Positions 1 to 10,920 of a stretch of 64,000 nucleotides of DNA are shown one piece after another (the stretch's first letter is position 1; each line of letters opens with the position of its first letter). This DNA is from Mycolicibacter minnesotensis. GTDB taxonomy: Bacteria; Actinomycetota; Actinomycetes; Mycobacteriales; Mycobacteriaceae. The stretch spans positions 3,596,001 to 3,660,000 of the forward strand of contig NZ_AP022589.1 of the NCBI RefSeq assembly GCF_010731755.1, given 5' to 3'. The notes beneath the pieces are model-generated. The model did no database searches, was not told the origin of the DNA, and was given only the letters and a program-made list of their open reading frames with translations. The translations under genes were made by a program, and so were the position numbers.

Positions 1-75
1 CGGGCGGGTTCGGTCCGGCTGCGTGCCGTCGAGCGTGTTCATGCTGGGGCGATCGTGGCATCGAGGGGGAAGTGA
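1..75 (+). CDS. rsmH: 16S rRNA m4C1402 methyltransferase RsmH (MraW), 3' end only
   Basis: Only the last 24 codons and the stop are inside the window. The reading frame ends in ...VHAGAIVASRGK and TGA. The gene directly precedes ftsL and pbpB, which is the fixed position of rsmH in the dcw cluster, and the basic C-terminal tail fits that family. RsmH methylates N4 of C1402 in 16S rRNA. The stop overlaps the start of the next gene (TGATG). The identification rests mainly on position, because no catalytic motif is visible. Confidence 0.7.
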   Translation, partial: RAGSVRLRAVERVHAGAIVASRGK

Positions 76-1190
76 TGGCGACCAAGCGCACACCCGCGGC
101 GGGGCAGGGCGACCGCCGTCGCAGCCCCGACGGCACAACGCGCACCAGCCCGCGGCGTGCCAACGAGACGGCACAGGCCCGGGGCTCTCGGCGACAGCGG
201 GGCAGCACACCCACCCCGGGGCGCGAGTCTCGGCCGCGGTCTGGCCCGTTGAAGACGGCACCGCTTCGCCCCGATGCCCGGCCGGTGCCGGCTAAGAGCA
301 CCAAACAGGCCAAGGCTCGCGCCAAGGCGCGGAAAGCCAAGGCTCCAAAAGTTGTACGTGTTCCCCTGCGCGAACGCCTGATCGCCAAGCTGGCTTCGGT
401 CGACCTGCGTCCGCGCACGCTGGCGGCCAAGGTTCCGTTTGTGGTGCTGATCATCGGTGCATTGGCCGTAGGGCTGGGAATCACGTTGTGGCTGTCGACC
501 GATGCCGCTGAGCGGTCATATCAGTTGGGCGGCATCAGGGAGCGCAACCGCGTCCTTCTCCAGCAGAAGGAAGCACTTGAGCGGGACGTGCTTACCGCAG
601 AGTCCGCGCCCGCGCTGGCCGAGGCGGCCCGCGAACTGGGCATGATTCCGAGCCGGGACACCGCGCATCTGGTTCAGGACCCGGTCGGCAACTGGGTTGT
701 CGTCGGGGTGCCCAAGCCGGCCGAGGGAATGCCGCCGCCGCCGCTGAACACCAAATTGCCCGACGATGCGGCACCTCCGGCTGAGGTTCCGGTGCGCCTG
801 CCGCCGACCGCGCCCAAACTGGACACCCGGCATCTGCCCGCCGCGGTTCCACCGGCTCCGGCAGTGCCCGGCGCGCCGCTGGTCCTGCCGGGCCAGCCCG
901 GCGCTCCCGGTATACCGATGGCCGGACCATTGCCTGGCCCCAGCGCGCAGGACATCCCCCTGCTGGCACCGCATCCTGGAGGCATCCCGCCCGCCGCAGT
1001 GCCGCCCGGGCTGGTAGTGCCACCGGAGACAGTTCCCGCCCCTGAGGGATCCGGACTGCCGGCGACCGTCTTGCCGCCGGCCGCGGTGGTGCCGCCGGCG
1101 GTGGTGCCGCCCGAGACCGTGCTGCGGCCGCAACTCCTGTTGCCACCGGACGCCGCGGGCGCCCCGACGGTTCCCGGGGCCGCGCGATGA
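75..1190 (+). CDS. ftsL: FtsL-like proline-rich septal membrane protein
   Basis: This is a bitopic membrane protein in the position of Rv2164c. It has about 115 mostly basic, Ala/Lys/Arg-rich cytoplasmic residues, one transmembrane helix near residues 120-140, then a short Leu/Glu-rich coiled-coil segment (about 150-190), which is FtsL topology. The last roughly 150 residues are Pro/Ala/Val-rich low-complexity sequence, an extension typical of the mycobacterial protein. FtsL joins FtsB and FtsQ to activate FtsW and FtsI at the septum. The ATG is chosen because GAGGGGGA lies about 6 bases upstream; a GTG one codon earlier is possible. The stop overlaps pbpB (ATGA), implying coupled translation. 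Confidence 0.85.
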   Translation: MATKRTPAAGQGDRRRSPDGTTRTSPRRANETAQARGSRRQRGSTPTPGRESRPRSGPLKTAPLRPDARPVPAKSTKQAKARAKARKAKAPKVVRVPLRERLIAKLASVDLRPRTLAAKVPFVVLIIGALAVGLGITLWLSTDAAERSYQLGGIRERNRVLLQQKEALERDVLTAESAPALAEAARELGMIPSRDTAHLVQDPVGNWVVVGVPKPAEGMPPPPLNTKLPDDAAPPAEVPVRLPPTAPKLDTRHLPAAVPPAPAVPGAPLVLPGQPGAPGIPMAGPLPGPSAQDIPLLAPHPGGIPPAAVPPGLVVPPETVPAPEGSGLPATVLPPAAVVPPAVVPPETVLRPQLLLPPDAAGAPTVPGAAR

Positions 1191-3202
1191 CACGGACCGA
1201 GCGGGGAACCGGACCGGCACGTCGCGCCGACAGTTCGGCCACGGCCGACAGGCGAAAGACCCGCCGCGCTGCCACCCCGCCGGCCAAAATGGCCAAAAAG
1301 ACCAAGGCCGCCAAGCCTGGAAAAACCCCGAAAGTGACTCCGGAAGAAGGGCATTCGGCCCGCGATCGCCGTACCCGGCAGGCCACCGAGATGGGCCTGC
1401 GCAGCGCCTCATTCGTCTTCCGGCATCGCACCGGCAATGCGGTCATCTTCCTGGTGCTGGCCTTGTCGGCGGCGCAGCTCTTCTACCTCCAGGTCCCTCG
1501 GGCATCCGGGCTGCGGGCCGAGGCCGCCGGACAACTCAAGGTCACCGACATCCAGCAGGCCATGCGCGGCGACATCATCGACCGCACCGGGGACAAGCTC
1601 GCCTTCACCATCGAGGCCCGAGCGCTGTCCTTCCAGCCGGTCAAGATCGGCAAGCAGCTCGCCGACGCCAAGAAGAAGGACCCGTCGGCCCCCGATCCGC
1701 AGCTGCGGCTGCAGGAGATCGCCAAAGAGATCTCCACGCGGCTCGGCAATAAGCCGGACTCCGCTGCTCTGCTGAAGAAGTTGCGCAGCAACGAGACGTT
1801 CGTCTATCTCGCTCGTGCCGTGGACCCCGCGGTGGCGGAGCAGATCATCGAGAAATGCCCGGAGGTCGGCAGCGAGCGTCAAGACCTGCGGCAATATCCG
1901 GGCGGCTCCTTGGCCGCCAACATCATCGGTGGCATCGACTGGGACGGCCACGGCCTGCTGGGCCTGGAGGACTCGATGGACGCGGTGCTGGCCGGAACGG
2001 ACGGCTCGGTCACCTACGACCGCGGCTCGGACGGCGTGGTGATCCCGGGCAGCTATCGCAACCGCCACAAGGCCGTCAACGGATCGACCATCCAGCTCAC
2101 CCTCGACGACGACATTCAGTTCTACGTGCAGCAGCAGGTGCAGCAGGCCAAGAACGTCACCGGCGCACACGACGTCACCGCCGTGGTGCTGGACGCGCAC
2201 AGCGGTGAGGTGCTCGCGATGGCCGGCGACAACACCTTCGACCCCTCCCAGGACGTCGGACGCCAGGAGGACCGCCAGCTCGGCAACCTGGCGGTGTCCT
2301 CTCCGTTCGAACCGGGCTCAGTGAACAAGATCATCACCGCCGCCTCGGTCATCGAATACGGCCTGGGCCACCCCGACGAGGTTCTGCAGGTGCCCGGCTC
2401 GATCAATATCGCCGACGTCACCGTCGGCGACGCCTGGGAGCACGGTGTCGCGCCCTACACCATGACCGGCGTCTTCGGTAAGTCCTCCAACGTCGGGACC
2501 CTCATGCTGGCACAGCGGGTAGGACCCGAGCGCTGGTTCGACATGGCAGAGAAGTTCGGGCTCGGCCAGCGCACCGGCGTGGCACTTCCCGGTGAGAGCG
2601 CCGGTCTGCTTCCGCCGGTGGACCAATGGTCCGGCAGCTCCTTCGCCAACTTGCCTATCGGCCAGGGCCTTTCGATGACACTGCTGCAGATGACGGGGAT
2701 GTATCAGGCCATCGCCAACGACGGTTTGCGAGTTCCGCCGCGGATCATCAAAGCGACCGTCGCCGCCGACGGCAGCCGCACCGAGGAGCCTCGCCCCGAA
2801 GGCGTTCGGGTGGTCTCGGAGCAGACCGCGGCGACCGTGCGCAACATGCTGCGTTCAGTGGTGCAGCGTGATCCGACCGGTGTTCAGCAGGGCACCGGCT
2901 GGCAGGCCGCCGTCGACGGCTACCAGGTCGCCGGAAAGACCGGCACGGCACAGCAGATCAACCCGGCCTGCGGTTGCTATTACAACGACGTCTACTGGAT
3001 CACCTTTGCCGGGATAGCGCCGGCGGACAATCCGCGCTACGTCATCGGCCTGATGATGAATAACCCGCACCGCGCTGCCGACGGCTCGCCCGGTACCTCG
3101 GCGGCTCCGCTCTTCCACAACATCGCCGGATGGTTGTTGCAACGTCACAACGTGCCGTTGTCGCCCGACCCCGGGCCGCCGCTGGTGCTGCAGGCGATGT
3201 AG
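1187..3202 (+). CDS. pbpB: Penicillin-binding protein FtsI / PbpB (septal transpeptidase)
   Basis: This class B penicillin-binding protein crosslinks septal peptidoglycan with FtsW. It has a long basic cytoplasmic N-terminus, one membrane anchor near residues 85-105, a dimerisation domain, and a C-terminal transpeptidase domain. The catalytic motifs are all present: S378-V-N-K381 (SxxK), S433-S-N435 (SxN) and K584-T-G586 (KTG). The length of 671 aa is normal for mycobacterial FtsI. The ATG overlaps the ftsL stop (ATGA). The long charged tail before the membrane segment is the part known in M. tuberculosis to contact other division proteins. Confidence 0.97.
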   Translation: MTRTERGTGPARRADSSATADRRKTRRAATPPAKMAKKTKAAKPGKTPKVTPEEGHSARDRRTRQATEMGLRSASFVFRHRTGNAVIFLVLALSAAQLFYLQVPRASGLRAEAAGQLKVTDIQQAMRGDIIDRTGDKLAFTIEARALSFQPVKIGKQLADAKKKDPSAPDPQLRLQEIAKEISTRLGNKPDSAALLKKLRSNETFVYLARAVDPAVAEQIIEKCPEVGSERQDLRQYPGGSLAANIIGGIDWDGHGLLGLEDSMDAVLAGTDGSVTYDRGSDGVVIPGSYRNRHKAVNGSTIQLTLDDDIQFYVQQQVQQAKNVTGAHDVTAVVLDAHSGEVLAMAGDNTFDPSQDVGRQEDRQLGNLAVSSPFEPGSVNKIITAASVIEYGLGHPDEVLQVPGSINIADVTVGDAWEHGVAPYTMTGVFGKSSNVGTLMLAQRVGPERWFDMAEKFGLGQRTGVALPGESAGLLPPVDQWSGSSFANLPIGQGLSMTLLQMTGMYQAIANDGLRVPPRIIKATVAADGSRTEEPRPEGVRVVSEQTAATVRNMLRSVVQRDPTGVQQGTGWQAAVDGYQVAGKTGTAQQINPACGCYYNDVYWITFAGIAPADNPRYVIGLMMNNPHRAADGSPGTSAAPLFHNIAGWLLQRHNVPLSPDPGPPLVLQAM

Positions 3203-3348
3203 CCGAAAACCGGTGCTCGCGGACTCACCCGTGCGTTTGTATCCGCAGATAAAGGCGTGAATTCGCCATTTCCGCGGTCGTCGGGTGGTTATCGTTCGGA
3301 CAACGCCGCGACATAGGGGATCACGGCGCCGAAAAGAAAGGGTCGATC

Positions 3349-3597
3349 ATGGCCCGAACAACAATTGCGATGCGTTACACAATTCCGGCGTACCTGGCCC
3401 TGATGGCGGGGATCCTCGCTGGTGGGCTGGTTGCGATGCCCACTGCGAGTGACCTTCATGCCAGCGGCTGTTTCATGACAAAAGACGGCAACTGCGAGGA
3501 CGTTCCGGACCCGACCCAATATGGTTGCCCGCCCGGGGATTTCCAATGCATGTTTGACGCGAAGCTCGGCAAGAGGCCGCCCGGCTCTGAGAGCTGA
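3349..3597 (+). CDS. Small secreted four-cysteine protein of unknown function
   Basis: This is an 82-aa protein with a clear signal sequence: a basic start, a hydrophobic stretch (about residues 12-32) and a likely cleavage after small residues. The mature part is about 48 aa with four Cys (GC, NC, GC, QC), so two disulfides are possible, and many Asp and Pro residues. AAAGGG lies 6-9 bases before the ATG. It sits alone between pbpB and murE, where M. tuberculosis has unrelated genes (Rv2159c-Rv2162c, including a PE_PGRS). I recognise no family. The codon usage and signal peptide make it a believable gene. Confidence 0.6.
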   Translation: MARTTIAMRYTIPAYLALMAGILAGGLVAMPTASDLHASGCFMTKDGNCEDVPDPTQYGCPPGDFQCMFDAKLGKRPPGSES

Positions 3598-3723
3598 GCG
3601 CGCGGGTCGGGCGTCATGGGCGAGAGGCGATCCACCGCATCGCCCCGCTCCGACCGCCGCTGCGGCTGTGACGCGCCGTCGGCCAAGCCCGATCGCCTGC
3701 GCCGCGGTCACCGTCCGCCTAGG

Positions 3724-3729
3724 TAGTCT
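3724..3729 (+). promoter_or_regulatory. Possible -10 element for murE
   Basis: TAGTCT fits the mycobacterial SigA -10 pattern TANNNT and lies about 50 bases before the chosen murE start, after a 180-base gap that separates murE from upstream genes. No good -35 is visible, which is common in mycobacteria. Prediction from sequence only. Confidence 0.3.
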
Positions 3730-3776
3730 CAGGGCCGATCTTGACGACCCGGCCGCAGCGGATGGAGGTGATGGCG

Positions 3777-5324
3777 GTGCCTGCTGCTCTGCGCCCCGAT
3801 GTCGGCACGGGTACCCCGCTGCGTACCTTGGCGGGCCAGATCGGCGCGGTCGCCGTCACCGGCGACGTGGTGCCGGAACTGCCGATCATCGGCCTGACCC
3901 TACGTGCCCAGGATGTGCGGCCCGGCGACCTGTTCGCGGCGCTCCCCGGCGCCACCACCCACGGCGCACGGTTCGTCGGCGATGCCATCGCCCGGGGTGC
4001 AGCGGCAGTGCTGTCCGACGGTGCGGGTGTTGCCGAGATCGGCGACAGCGCAGCCGTGTCCGGTACTCCCGTGCTGGTTCACCCGGATCCGCGGTCCGTG
4101 CTCGGCGGACTGGCGGCCCAGATCTACGGACATCCCAGCGATCGGCTCACTGTTATCGGCATCACCGGGACGTCCGGCAAGACCACCACCACGTACCTGG
4201 TCGAGGCGGGACTGCGGTCGGCGGGCCGCTCCGTCGGCCTGATCGGCACGGTCGGCGTACGCATTGACGGTGTCGACCTGCCCAGCGCACTGACCACCCC
4301 GGAGGCGCCGGCCCTGCAGGCACTGCTGGCGGTGATGGCGCAGCGGGGCGTGGACACCGTGGTGATGGAGGTGTCGAGCCACGCCCTGACGTTGGGGCGC
4401 GTCGACGGCATTCGGTTTGCCGTGGGTGCCTTCACCAACTTGTCCCGCGATCATCTGGACTTCCACCCCACGATGGCCGACTATTTCGAGGCTAAGGCCC
4501 GGTTGTTCGACCCGGCCTCGCCGCTGCATGCCGCGCGGTCGGTGATCTGTGTGGATGACGACGCCGGCGCGGCAATGGCGGCGCGGGCGGCGGAACCGAT
4601 CACTGTGAGTGCTTCGCGCCGTCCGGCCGACTGGGCTCTGGAACAGTCCAGCGCGGGGGACTCTGGCGGGCGGGAATTCTTGGCCGTCGACCCCGCAGGG
4701 GTGCATCACCCGGTCGGAATAGCCCTTCCGGGTGACTACAATGTTGCGAATTGTCTTGTTGCACTGGCTATTTTAGACAGCGTCGGCGTTTCCCCCGAGC
4801 AGGCGGCGCCTGGTCTGCGTCAGGCGCGAGTGCCGGGACGGATGGAACCGATCGAGCGTGGCCAAGGGTTTCTGGCCTTGGTCGACTACGCGCACAAGCC
4901 GGGGGCGCTGGCAGCGGTGCTGGCGACCCTGCGCCAGGAGTTGCGCGACACTCCAGGGCGTCTGGCCGTGGTGTTCGGTGCCGGCGGTGACCGCGACCAC
5001 GGTAAACGTGAGCCCATGGGGCGGATCGCCGCCGACGCGGCCGACCTGGTCGTGGTGACCGACGACAATCCGCGAGGCGAAGACCCCGCCGACATTCGCC
5101 GGGCCGTCCTGGCCGGCGCCGCGGCCGGTAGCGCGCAGGTGGTCGAGATCGGTGACCGGCGGGCGGCGATCGAGCACGCGGTTCGCTGGGCTCGGCCCGG
5201 TGATGTGGTGCTGATCGCGGGCAAGGGGCACGAGTCCGGCCAAACCGCAGCGGGCCACACCCACCCGTTCGACGACCGGGTGGAGTTGGCCCAAGCCCTG
5301 GAAGCGCGCGAGGAGCACCGATGA
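3777..5324 (+). CDS. murE: UDP-MurNAc-L-Ala-D-Glu:meso-diaminopimelate ligase MurE
   Basis: MurE adds meso-diaminopimelate to UDP-MurNAc-dipeptide in the cytoplasm. It has the Mur ligase N-terminal domain, the ATP loop [11 protein letters not shown] near residue 130, the central ligase domain and the C-terminal domain with DNPR near residue 430, the signature that selects diaminopimelate rather than lysine. The start is uncertain. GGAGGTG at 3764-3770 sits 6 bases before the GTG at 3777, which is why it is chosen; in-frame ATGs at 3762 and 3771 and a TTG at 3741 are alternatives. The end overlaps murF by ATGA. Confidence 0.95.
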   Translation: MPAALRPDVGTGTPLRTLAGQIGAVAVTGDVVPELPIIGLTLRAQDVRPGDLFAALPGATTHGARFVGDAIARGAAAVLSDGAGVAEIGDSAAVSGTPVLVHPDPRSVLGGLAAQIYGHPSDRLTVIGITGTSGKTTTTYLVEAGLRSAGRSVGLIGTVGVRIDGVDLPSALTTPEAPALQALLAVMAQRGVDTVVMEVSSHALTLGRVDGIRFAVGAFTNLSRDHLDFHPTMADYFEAKARLFDPASPLHAARSVICVDDDAGAAMAARAAEPITVSASRRPADWALEQSSAGDSGGREFLAVDPAGVHHPVGIALPGDYNVANCLVALAILDSVGVSPEQAAPGLRQARVPGRMEPIERGQGFLALVDYAHKPGALAAVLATLRQELRDTPGRLAVVFGAGGDRDHGKREPMGRIAADAADLVVVTDDNPRGEDPADIRRAVLAGAAAGSAQVVEIGDRRAAIEHAVRWARPGDVVLIAGKGHESGQTAAGHTHPFDDRVELAQALEAREEHR

Positions 5325-6829
5325 TTGCGCTGAGCGTCGCGCAGGTCGCCGAGATCGTCGGTGGCCGGCTTGCCGACATCACCCCGGAGCAGGCCGAGAA
5401 CAGCTTGATCACGGGCACAGTGGAATTCGACTCGCGCCAGATCGGCCCCGGTTCGTTGTTTCTGGCGCTGCCCGGTGCTCGGGCCGACGGCCATGATCAC
5501 GCGGCATCGGCGGTGGCCGCTGGGGCGGTGGCGGTGCTGGCCGCTCGCCCGGTGGGAGTCCCGGCGATCGTCGTAAGCCCAGCCGATCCGGTCTTGTCCG
5601 ACAGCCGCACCGGTGCCCTGGAACATGATGACGCGGTCGGCTCGGGCGCCGCCGTGCTCGCCGCGCTGGCCAAACTCGCCGCCGCGGTGTCGGCGGCGCT
5701 GGTCGCCAAGGGACTGACGATCGTCGGCGTCACCGGGTCGTCGGGGAAGACCTCCACGAAGGACCTGATCGCCACGGTGCTGGCGCCGCTGGGCGAGGTG
5801 GTGGCACCGCCCGGGTCGTTCAACAACGAACTGGGCCACCCGTGGACGGTGCTGCGGGCCGACGAGAACACCGACTATCTGGTGCTGGAGCTGTCGGCAC
5901 GGCATCGCGGCAACATCGCCGCGCTGGCAGCCATCGCCCGCCCTCAGATCGCGGTGGTACTCAACGTCGGTACGGCGCACCTGGGAGAGTTCGGCTCCCA
6001 CGAGGCTATCGCCGAGACCAAAGCCGAGCTAGCACAAGCGGTTCCGGAATCCGGTGTGGTGATCCTCAACGCCGACGACGCGGCGGTGGCCGCGATGGCA
6101 ACCAAGACTGTTGCTCGGGTGGTGCGAGTCAGCCGCGCAACGTCCGCCGACGTGTGGGCCGGGCCGGTGGCGCTCGACGAGCTGGCTCGTCCGCGGTTCA
6201 CCCTGCACGCGGGCACCGGCGAATCCGAGGTGCGCCTCGGGGTCTCCGGTGACCACCAGGTGGGTAACGCGCTGTGCGCCGCCGCGGTGGCACTGGAATG
6301 CGGCGCCACGCCCCAACAGGTGGCTGACGCCCTGGCCGGGACCGGACCGGCTTCGCGACACCGGATGCAAGTCAGCACCCGGGCCGACGGGGTGACCGTG
6401 ATCGATGACTCCTACAACGCCAACCCGGACTCGATGCGGGCGGCGCTGCAGGCGCTGGCCTGGATCGCGCGCGGCGAGAATCCGGGGGCCAAACGGCGCA
6501 GTTGGGCGGTGCTGGGGGAGATGGCCGAGTTGGGGGAGGACGCGATATCTGAGCATGACCGCATCGGACGGCTCGCAGTGCGCTTAGATGTCTCTCGTCT
6601 CATTGTCGTCGGAGTAGGGAGATCGATGGGCGCGATGCTGCATGGCGCGGTCATGGAGGGATCCTGGGGTTCCGAAGCCACCGCGGTACCCGACGTCGAC
6701 GCTGCCCTGGACCTGTTGCGCGCCGAACTGGAGTCCGGCGACGTGGTTTTGGTCAAGGCATCGAACTCCGCCGGGCTGACCGCGTTGGCGCAGGCGCTGA
6801 ACAGCGAAGAGCCAGGAGATCGCCGATGA
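5321..6829 (+). CDS. murF: UDP-MurNAc-tripeptide:D-Ala-D-Ala ligase MurF
   Basis: MurF attaches D-Ala-D-Ala to complete the UDP-MurNAc-pentapeptide. The ATP loop [13 protein letters not shown] is near residue 140, followed by the Mur ligase centre ([11 protein letters not shown]) and the C-terminal domain with the [11 protein letters not shown] motif near residue 365. At 502 aa it has normal length. ATGA overlaps on both sides tie it to murE and mraY, so the three are almost certainly translated from one message. Confidence 0.97.
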   Translation: MIALSVAQVAEIVGGRLADITPEQAENSLITGTVEFDSRQIGPGSLFLALPGARADGHDHAASAVAAGAVAVLAARPVGVPAIVVSPADPVLSDSRTGALEHDDAVGSGAAVLAALAKLAAAVSAALVAKGLTIVGVTGSSGKTSTKDLIATVLAPLGEVVAPPGSFNNELGHPWTVLRADENTDYLVLELSARHRGNIAALAAIARPQIAVVLNVGTAHLGEFGSHEAIAETKAELAQAVPESGVVILNADDAAVAAMATKTVARVVRVSRATSADVWAGPVALDELARPRFTLHAGTGESEVRLGVSGDHQVGNALCAAAVALECGATPQQVADALAGTGPASRHRMQVSTRADGVTVIDDSYNANPDSMRAALQALAWIARGENPGAKRRSWAVLGEMAELGEDAISEHDRIGRLAVRLDVSRLIVVGVGRSMGAMLHGAVMEGSWGSEATAVPDVDAALDLLRAELESGDVVLVKASNSAGLTALAQALNSEEPGDRR

Positions 6830-7905
6830 TAATGATCCTCATCGCGGCCGGTGTCGCTCTGCTGGTCGCGATCCTGCTGACCCCGGTGCTGATCCGGGTG
6901 TTCACCAAACAGGGATTCGGGCAAGAGATCCGCGAGGACGGCCCGGCCAGCCACCAGCGCAAGCGCGGTACTCCGTCGATGGGTGGAGTGGCCATTGTGG
7001 CCGGCATCTGGGCGGGATACCTGACCGCCGAACTGGCCGGCCTGGTGTTCTACGGAACCGGGCCGACGGCGTCGGGCCTGCTGGTCCTGGGTCTGGCCAC
7101 CGCGCTGGGCGGTGTGGGCTTCGTCGATGACCTGATCAAGATCCGCCGGTCACGCAACCTCGGTCTGAACAAGACTGCCAAGACCATCGGCCAAGTCACC
7201 GCGGCGACTTTGTTCGGTCTGCTGGTGCTGTGTTTCCGCAACGGGTCCGGGCTGACCCCCGGCAGCCTGCAGTTGTCCTACGTGCGGGACATCGCCACTG
7301 TCACGCTGCCCGCGGCGGTTTTCGTGCTGTTCGTGATCGTGATCGTCAGCGCGTGGTCCAACGCGGTCAACTTCACTGACGGCTTGGACGGCCTGGCCGC
7401 CGGATCCATGGCGATGGTCAGTGCCGCCTATGTGCTGATCACCGTGATGCAGCACCGCAACGCCTGTGCGATCGCACCGGGCCTGGGCTGCTACAACGTG
7501 CGCGACCCGCTGGACCTGGCGCTGATCGCCGCCGCGACCGCGGGCGCCTGCATCGGGTTCCTGTGGTGGAATGCCGCCCCGGCCAAGATCTTCATGGGCG
7601 ACACCGGCTCGCTGGCGCTGGGCGGCGTGATCGCCGGGATGTCGATCACCACCCGCACCGAGATCCTTGCGGTGGTGCTGGGCGGGCTGTTCGTCGCCGA
7701 GATCACCTCGGTGGTGGTCCAGATCCTGGCCTTCCGCAGCACCGGCCGCCGAGTGTTCCGAATGGCGCCGTTCCATCACCACTTCGAGTTGGCCGGCTGG
7801 GCTGAGACCACCGTCATCATCCGGTTCTGGCTGCTCACAGCCATTGCCTGTGGTTTGGGTGTCTCGATGTTCTACGGCGAGTGGTTCACCGCCGTAGGTG
7901 GCTGA
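6826..7905 (+). CDS. mraY: Phospho-MurNAc-pentapeptide transferase MraY (MurX)
   Basis: MraY moves phospho-MurNAc-pentapeptide onto decaprenyl phosphate to make lipid I in the inner membrane. About ten hydrophobic segments span its 359 aa. Catalytic loops are visible: DDLIK near residue 103, [12 protein letters not shown] near 182, [11 protein letters not shown] near 257, and the HHHFE loop near 323. The start overlaps murF by ATGA and the end overlaps murD by eight bases. Confidence 0.97.
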   Translation: MIMILIAAGVALLVAILLTPVLIRVFTKQGFGQEIREDGPASHQRKRGTPSMGGVAIVAGIWAGYLTAELAGLVFYGTGPTASGLLVLGLATALGGVGFVDDLIKIRRSRNLGLNKTAKTIGQVTAATLFGLLVLCFRNGSGLTPGSLQLSYVRDIATVTLPAAVFVLFVIVIVSAWSNAVNFTDGLDGLAAGSMAMVSAAYVLITVMQHRNACAIAPGLGCYNVRDPLDLALIAAATAGACIGFLWWNAAPAKIFMGDTGSLALGGVIAGMSITTRTEILAVVLGGLFVAEITSVVVQILAFRSTGRRVFRMAPFHHHFELAGWAETTVIIRFWLLTAIACGLGVSMFYGEWFTAVGG

Positions 7906-9391
7906 GGTGTCTGGCGTAGCGGGCCCGCCCGGATTGGCCCTGCTCTCGGGCGAAGCGCGGGTCTTGGTGGCTGGGGCCGGGATCACCGGCCGGGCCATCG
8001 TGACCGCGTTGGCGCCGTTCGGGCTGGATGTGACGCTGTGCGACGACAACCCCGCGGCGCTGCGTGCCTATCCCGACGTGACCACCTGCCCCCCGCACCA
8101 GGCTGCGGCACGCATCAGCGACTACGCGCTGGTGATCACGAGTCCCGGCTTTGGGCCGGAGACTCCGGTGCTGGCCGCTGCGGCGTCGGCAGGGGTACCG
8201 ATCTGGGGCGACGTGGAATTGGCCTGGCGGCTCGATGCCGCCGGCCACTACGGACCGCCGCGGCGCTGGCTGGTGGTGACTGGCACCAACGGCAAGACCA
8301 CCACCACCTCGATGCTGTACGCGATGCTGGTGGCTGCGGGCCGCAGCGCCCAGTTGTGCGGCAATATCGGCAGCCCGGTACTTGAGGTCCTGGGACCGCC
8401 GCATGAATCCGAACTGCTGGCCGTCGAGCTGTCCAGTTTCCAGCTGCATTGGGCTCCCTCGTTGCGCCCGGAGGCCGGTGCGGTGCTCAACGTCGCCGAG
8501 GATCACCTGGACTGGCACGGCAGCATGGCCGCTTACACCGCGGACAAGGCTCGCGCGTTGGCCGGACGGGTGGCGGTGGTCGGGATGGACGATGCCCATG
8601 CCGCGGCGTTGCGCGATGCCGCGCCCGCGCCTACCAAGGTGGGCTTTCGGCTGGGGCACCCGGCGCCGGGTGAGCTTGGCGTCATCGACGGCATGCTGGT
8701 CGACCGGGCCTTCGGCGACACCCTGGCGCTGGCATCGGCGGCGTCGATCCCGGTGCCGGGGTCCGTGGGGGTGCTCAACTCGTTGGCGGCCGCCGCGCTG
8801 GCCCGCAGTGTCGATGTTGCCCCGGAGGCGATCGCTGCCGCGCTGGAATCGTTCCAGGTGGGCCGCCACCGCGCCGAACTGGTCGTCGTCGATGCCGGCG
8901 TCCGCTACGTTGACGACTCCAAGGCCACTAATCCCCATGCCGCTGAGGCCTCGGTGCTGGCCTATCCGCGGGTGGTCTGGGTGGCCGGCGGATTGCTCAA
9001 GGGCGCCTCGATCGAGCCGACGGTCGCCAGAATCGCCGGGCATCTGGCTGGGGCGGTGCTGATCGGCCGCGATCGCGGAGAGGTTGCCAAGGCGTTATCA
9101 CGACACGCGCCGGATGTCCCCGTCGTCCACGTTGTGACGGGCGAGGATATTGATATGGGTGATACTGCTGTGTCTCCAGTTACTCATGTGAGGCGAGTGA
9201 CTGACGGGCTGGACGAGACGCTGGGTTCGCGGGTGATGACCGCGGTGGTGGCCGCCGCCCGCGAGCTGGCCCGGCCCGGTGACACGGTGCTGCTGGCTCC
9301 GGCGGGAGCGTCCTTCGACCAGTTCGCCGGCTATGGCGCCCGGGGCGACGCGTTCGCCGACGCCGCCCGCGCCGCGGCGGGATCGGTGTGA
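7898..9391 (+). CDS. murD: UDP-MurNAc-L-Ala:D-Glu ligase MurD
   Basis: MurD adds D-glutamate to UDP-MurNAc-L-Ala. It has an N-terminal Rossmann-like domain ([12 protein letters not shown]), the ATP loop [13 protein letters not shown] near residue 127, SSFQLHW and the AEDHLDWHG box, and the C-terminal domain with [12 protein letters not shown]. The length is 497 aa. The GTG at 7898 overlaps mraY; a second GTG at 7907 has AGGTGG at a better distance and could be the true start. The end overlaps ftsW by GTGA. Confidence 0.96.
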   Translation: MAEVSGVAGPPGLALLSGEARVLVAGAGITGRAIVTALAPFGLDVTLCDDNPAALRAYPDVTTCPPHQAAARISDYALVITSPGFGPETPVLAAAASAGVPIWGDVELAWRLDAAGHYGPPRRWLVVTGTNGKTTTTSMLYAMLVAAGRSAQLCGNIGSPVLEVLGPPHESELLAVELSSFQLHWAPSLRPEAGAVLNVAEDHLDWHGSMAAYTADKARALAGRVAVVGMDDAHAAALRDAAPAPTKVGFRLGHPAPGELGVIDGMLVDRAFGDTLALASAASIPVPGSVGVLNSLAAAALARSVDVAPEAIAAALESFQVGRHRAELVVVDAGVRYVDDSKATNPHAAEASVLAYPRVVWVAGGLLKGASIEPTVARIAGHLAGAVLIGRDRGEVAKALSRHAPDVPVVHVVTGEDIDMGDTAVSPVTHVRRVTDGLDETLGSRVMTAVVAAARELARPGDTVLLAPAGASFDQFAGYGARGDAFADAARAAAGSV

Positions 9392-10917
9392 TCGCCATCC
9401 TGGCCCGGCTGCGGCGGGATGCCGGAGCCGCCGACGGCGCCGCAGCCGACGAGGCCACCACGGACAAGCCCGCCAAGACCGAGCCGCGCACCCGGTTCGG
9501 TGCCTGGTTGGGCCGCCCGATGACCTCGTTTCATCTGATCGTCGCGGTGGCGGCGCTGCTGACCACGCTCGGCCTGATCATGGTCCTGTCCGCATCCGGG
9601 GTGGAGTCCTACGGCGTCGACGGATCTGCCTGGCGGATCTTCGGCAAGCAAGTCATGTGGACGTTGATCGGGCTGATCGGCTGCTATGTGGCGTTGCGGA
9701 TATCGGTCCGGTTCATGCGCCGGATGGCTTTTGCCGGTTTCGCGTTCACCATCGTGCTGCTGGTGCTGGTGCTGATCCCAGGCATCGGTACGTTGTCCAA
9801 CGGTTCTCGCGGCTGGTTCGTCATCGCCGGCTTCTCCATGCAGCCCTCGGAGCTGGCCAAGATCGCCTTTGTGATCTGGGGCGCGCACCTGTTGGCGAGC
9901 CGGCGCATGGAGCGGGCGTCGCTGAGCGAGATGCTGGTCCCGCTGGTACCGGCCGCCGTGGTCGCGCTGGTTCTGATTGTCGCCCAGCCCGACCTGGGAC
10001 AGACGGTGTCGCTGGGCATCATCCTGCTGTCGCTGTTGTGGTACGCAGGCCTGCCGTTGCGGGTGTTCCTTACGTCGCTGACGGCCATCGTCGCCGCGGC
10101 CGCGATCATGGCGGTGACCGAGGGCTACCGCTCTGACCGGGTGCGGTCCTGGCTGGACCCCGACGCCGACCTGCAGGGCGCCGGTTACCAGGCGCGGCAG
10201 GCGAAGTTCGCCCTGGCCAACGGAGGCATCTTCGGTGACGGCCTGGGACAGGGCACCGCGAAATGGAATTACCTACCCAACGCCCACAACGACTTCATCT
10301 TCGCGATCATCGGCGAGGAACTCGGCTTCATCGGCGGGTTCGGACTGCTGGCGCTGTTCGGGCTGTTTGCCTACACGGGCATGCGGATCGCCAAGCGCTC
10401 CGCCGACCCGTTCCTGCGACTGTTGACCGCCGCCACCACGATGTGGGTGATCGGGCAGTCGTTCATCAACGTCGGGTACGTGATCGGGCTGCTGCCGGTT
10501 ACCGGAATCCAGCTGCCGTTGATATCTGCAGGCGGAACATCCACGGCAACAACACTTTTCATGATCGGTATCATGGCCAATGCGGCCCGGCACGAGCCGG
10601 AGGCGGTGGCGGCGCTGCGGGCGGGCCAGGACGACCGGATGAACCGGATCCTGCGGCTTCCCTTGCCGGAGCCGTACTCGCCGACCCGCCTTGAAGCGCT
10701 GCGCGACCGGCTGAGGTCACGCCCGCAGCAGGGGGCGCGGCCGCGTAGTGGGACACGGCCACCGGCTCGATCCAGCCGCCAAGGAGCAGCCGCCCAGCCC
10801 ACGGCACGGGCAGCGAGTCACCGCGCAGGGAGCGCAGGGCAAAATGGAGGCGGCCGGCGTCACGCCGGGGCGCGTCCGACCGGCGGGCGCGTACGCGCAT
10901 TGGAAGGTCAGCGATAG
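9388..10917 (+). CDS. ftsW: Septal peptidoglycan glycosyltransferase FtsW
   Basis: This SEDS-family polytopic membrane protein polymerises septal glycan with FtsI. About ten transmembrane segments lie between residues 45 and 400, with the SEDS signatures AQPDLGQT and [10 protein letters not shown]. The cytoplasmic N-terminus (about 45 aa) is Ala-rich, and the last roughly 90 aa are Arg/Pro/Ala-rich and disordered, as in mycobacterial FtsW, where this tail is reported to contact FtsZ. The GTG start overlaps the murD stop (GTGA), and murG starts three bases after the ftsW stop. Confidence 0.96.
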   Translation: MIAILARLRRDAGAADGAAADEATTDKPAKTEPRTRFGAWLGRPMTSFHLIVAVAALLTTLGLIMVLSASGVESYGVDGSAWRIFGKQVMWTLIGLIGCYVALRISVRFMRRMAFAGFAFTIVLLVLVLIPGIGTLSNGSRGWFVIAGFSMQPSELAKIAFVIWGAHLLASRRMERASLSEMLVPLVPAAVVALVLIVAQPDLGQTVSLGIILLSLLWYAGLPLRVFLTSLTAIVAAAAIMAVTEGYRSDRVRSWLDPDADLQGAGYQARQAKFALANGGIFGDGLGQGTAKWNYLPNAHNDFIFAIIGEELGFIGGFGLLALFGLFAYTGMRIAKRSADPFLRLLTAATTMWVIGQSFINVGYVIGLLPVTGIQLPLISAGGTSTATTLFMIGIMANAARHEPEAVAALRAGQDDRMNRILRLPLPEPYSPTRLEALRDRLRSRPQQGARPRSGTRPPARSSRQGAAAQPTARAASHRAGSAGQNGGGRRHAGARPTGGRVRALEGQR

Positions 10918-10920
10918 GCG

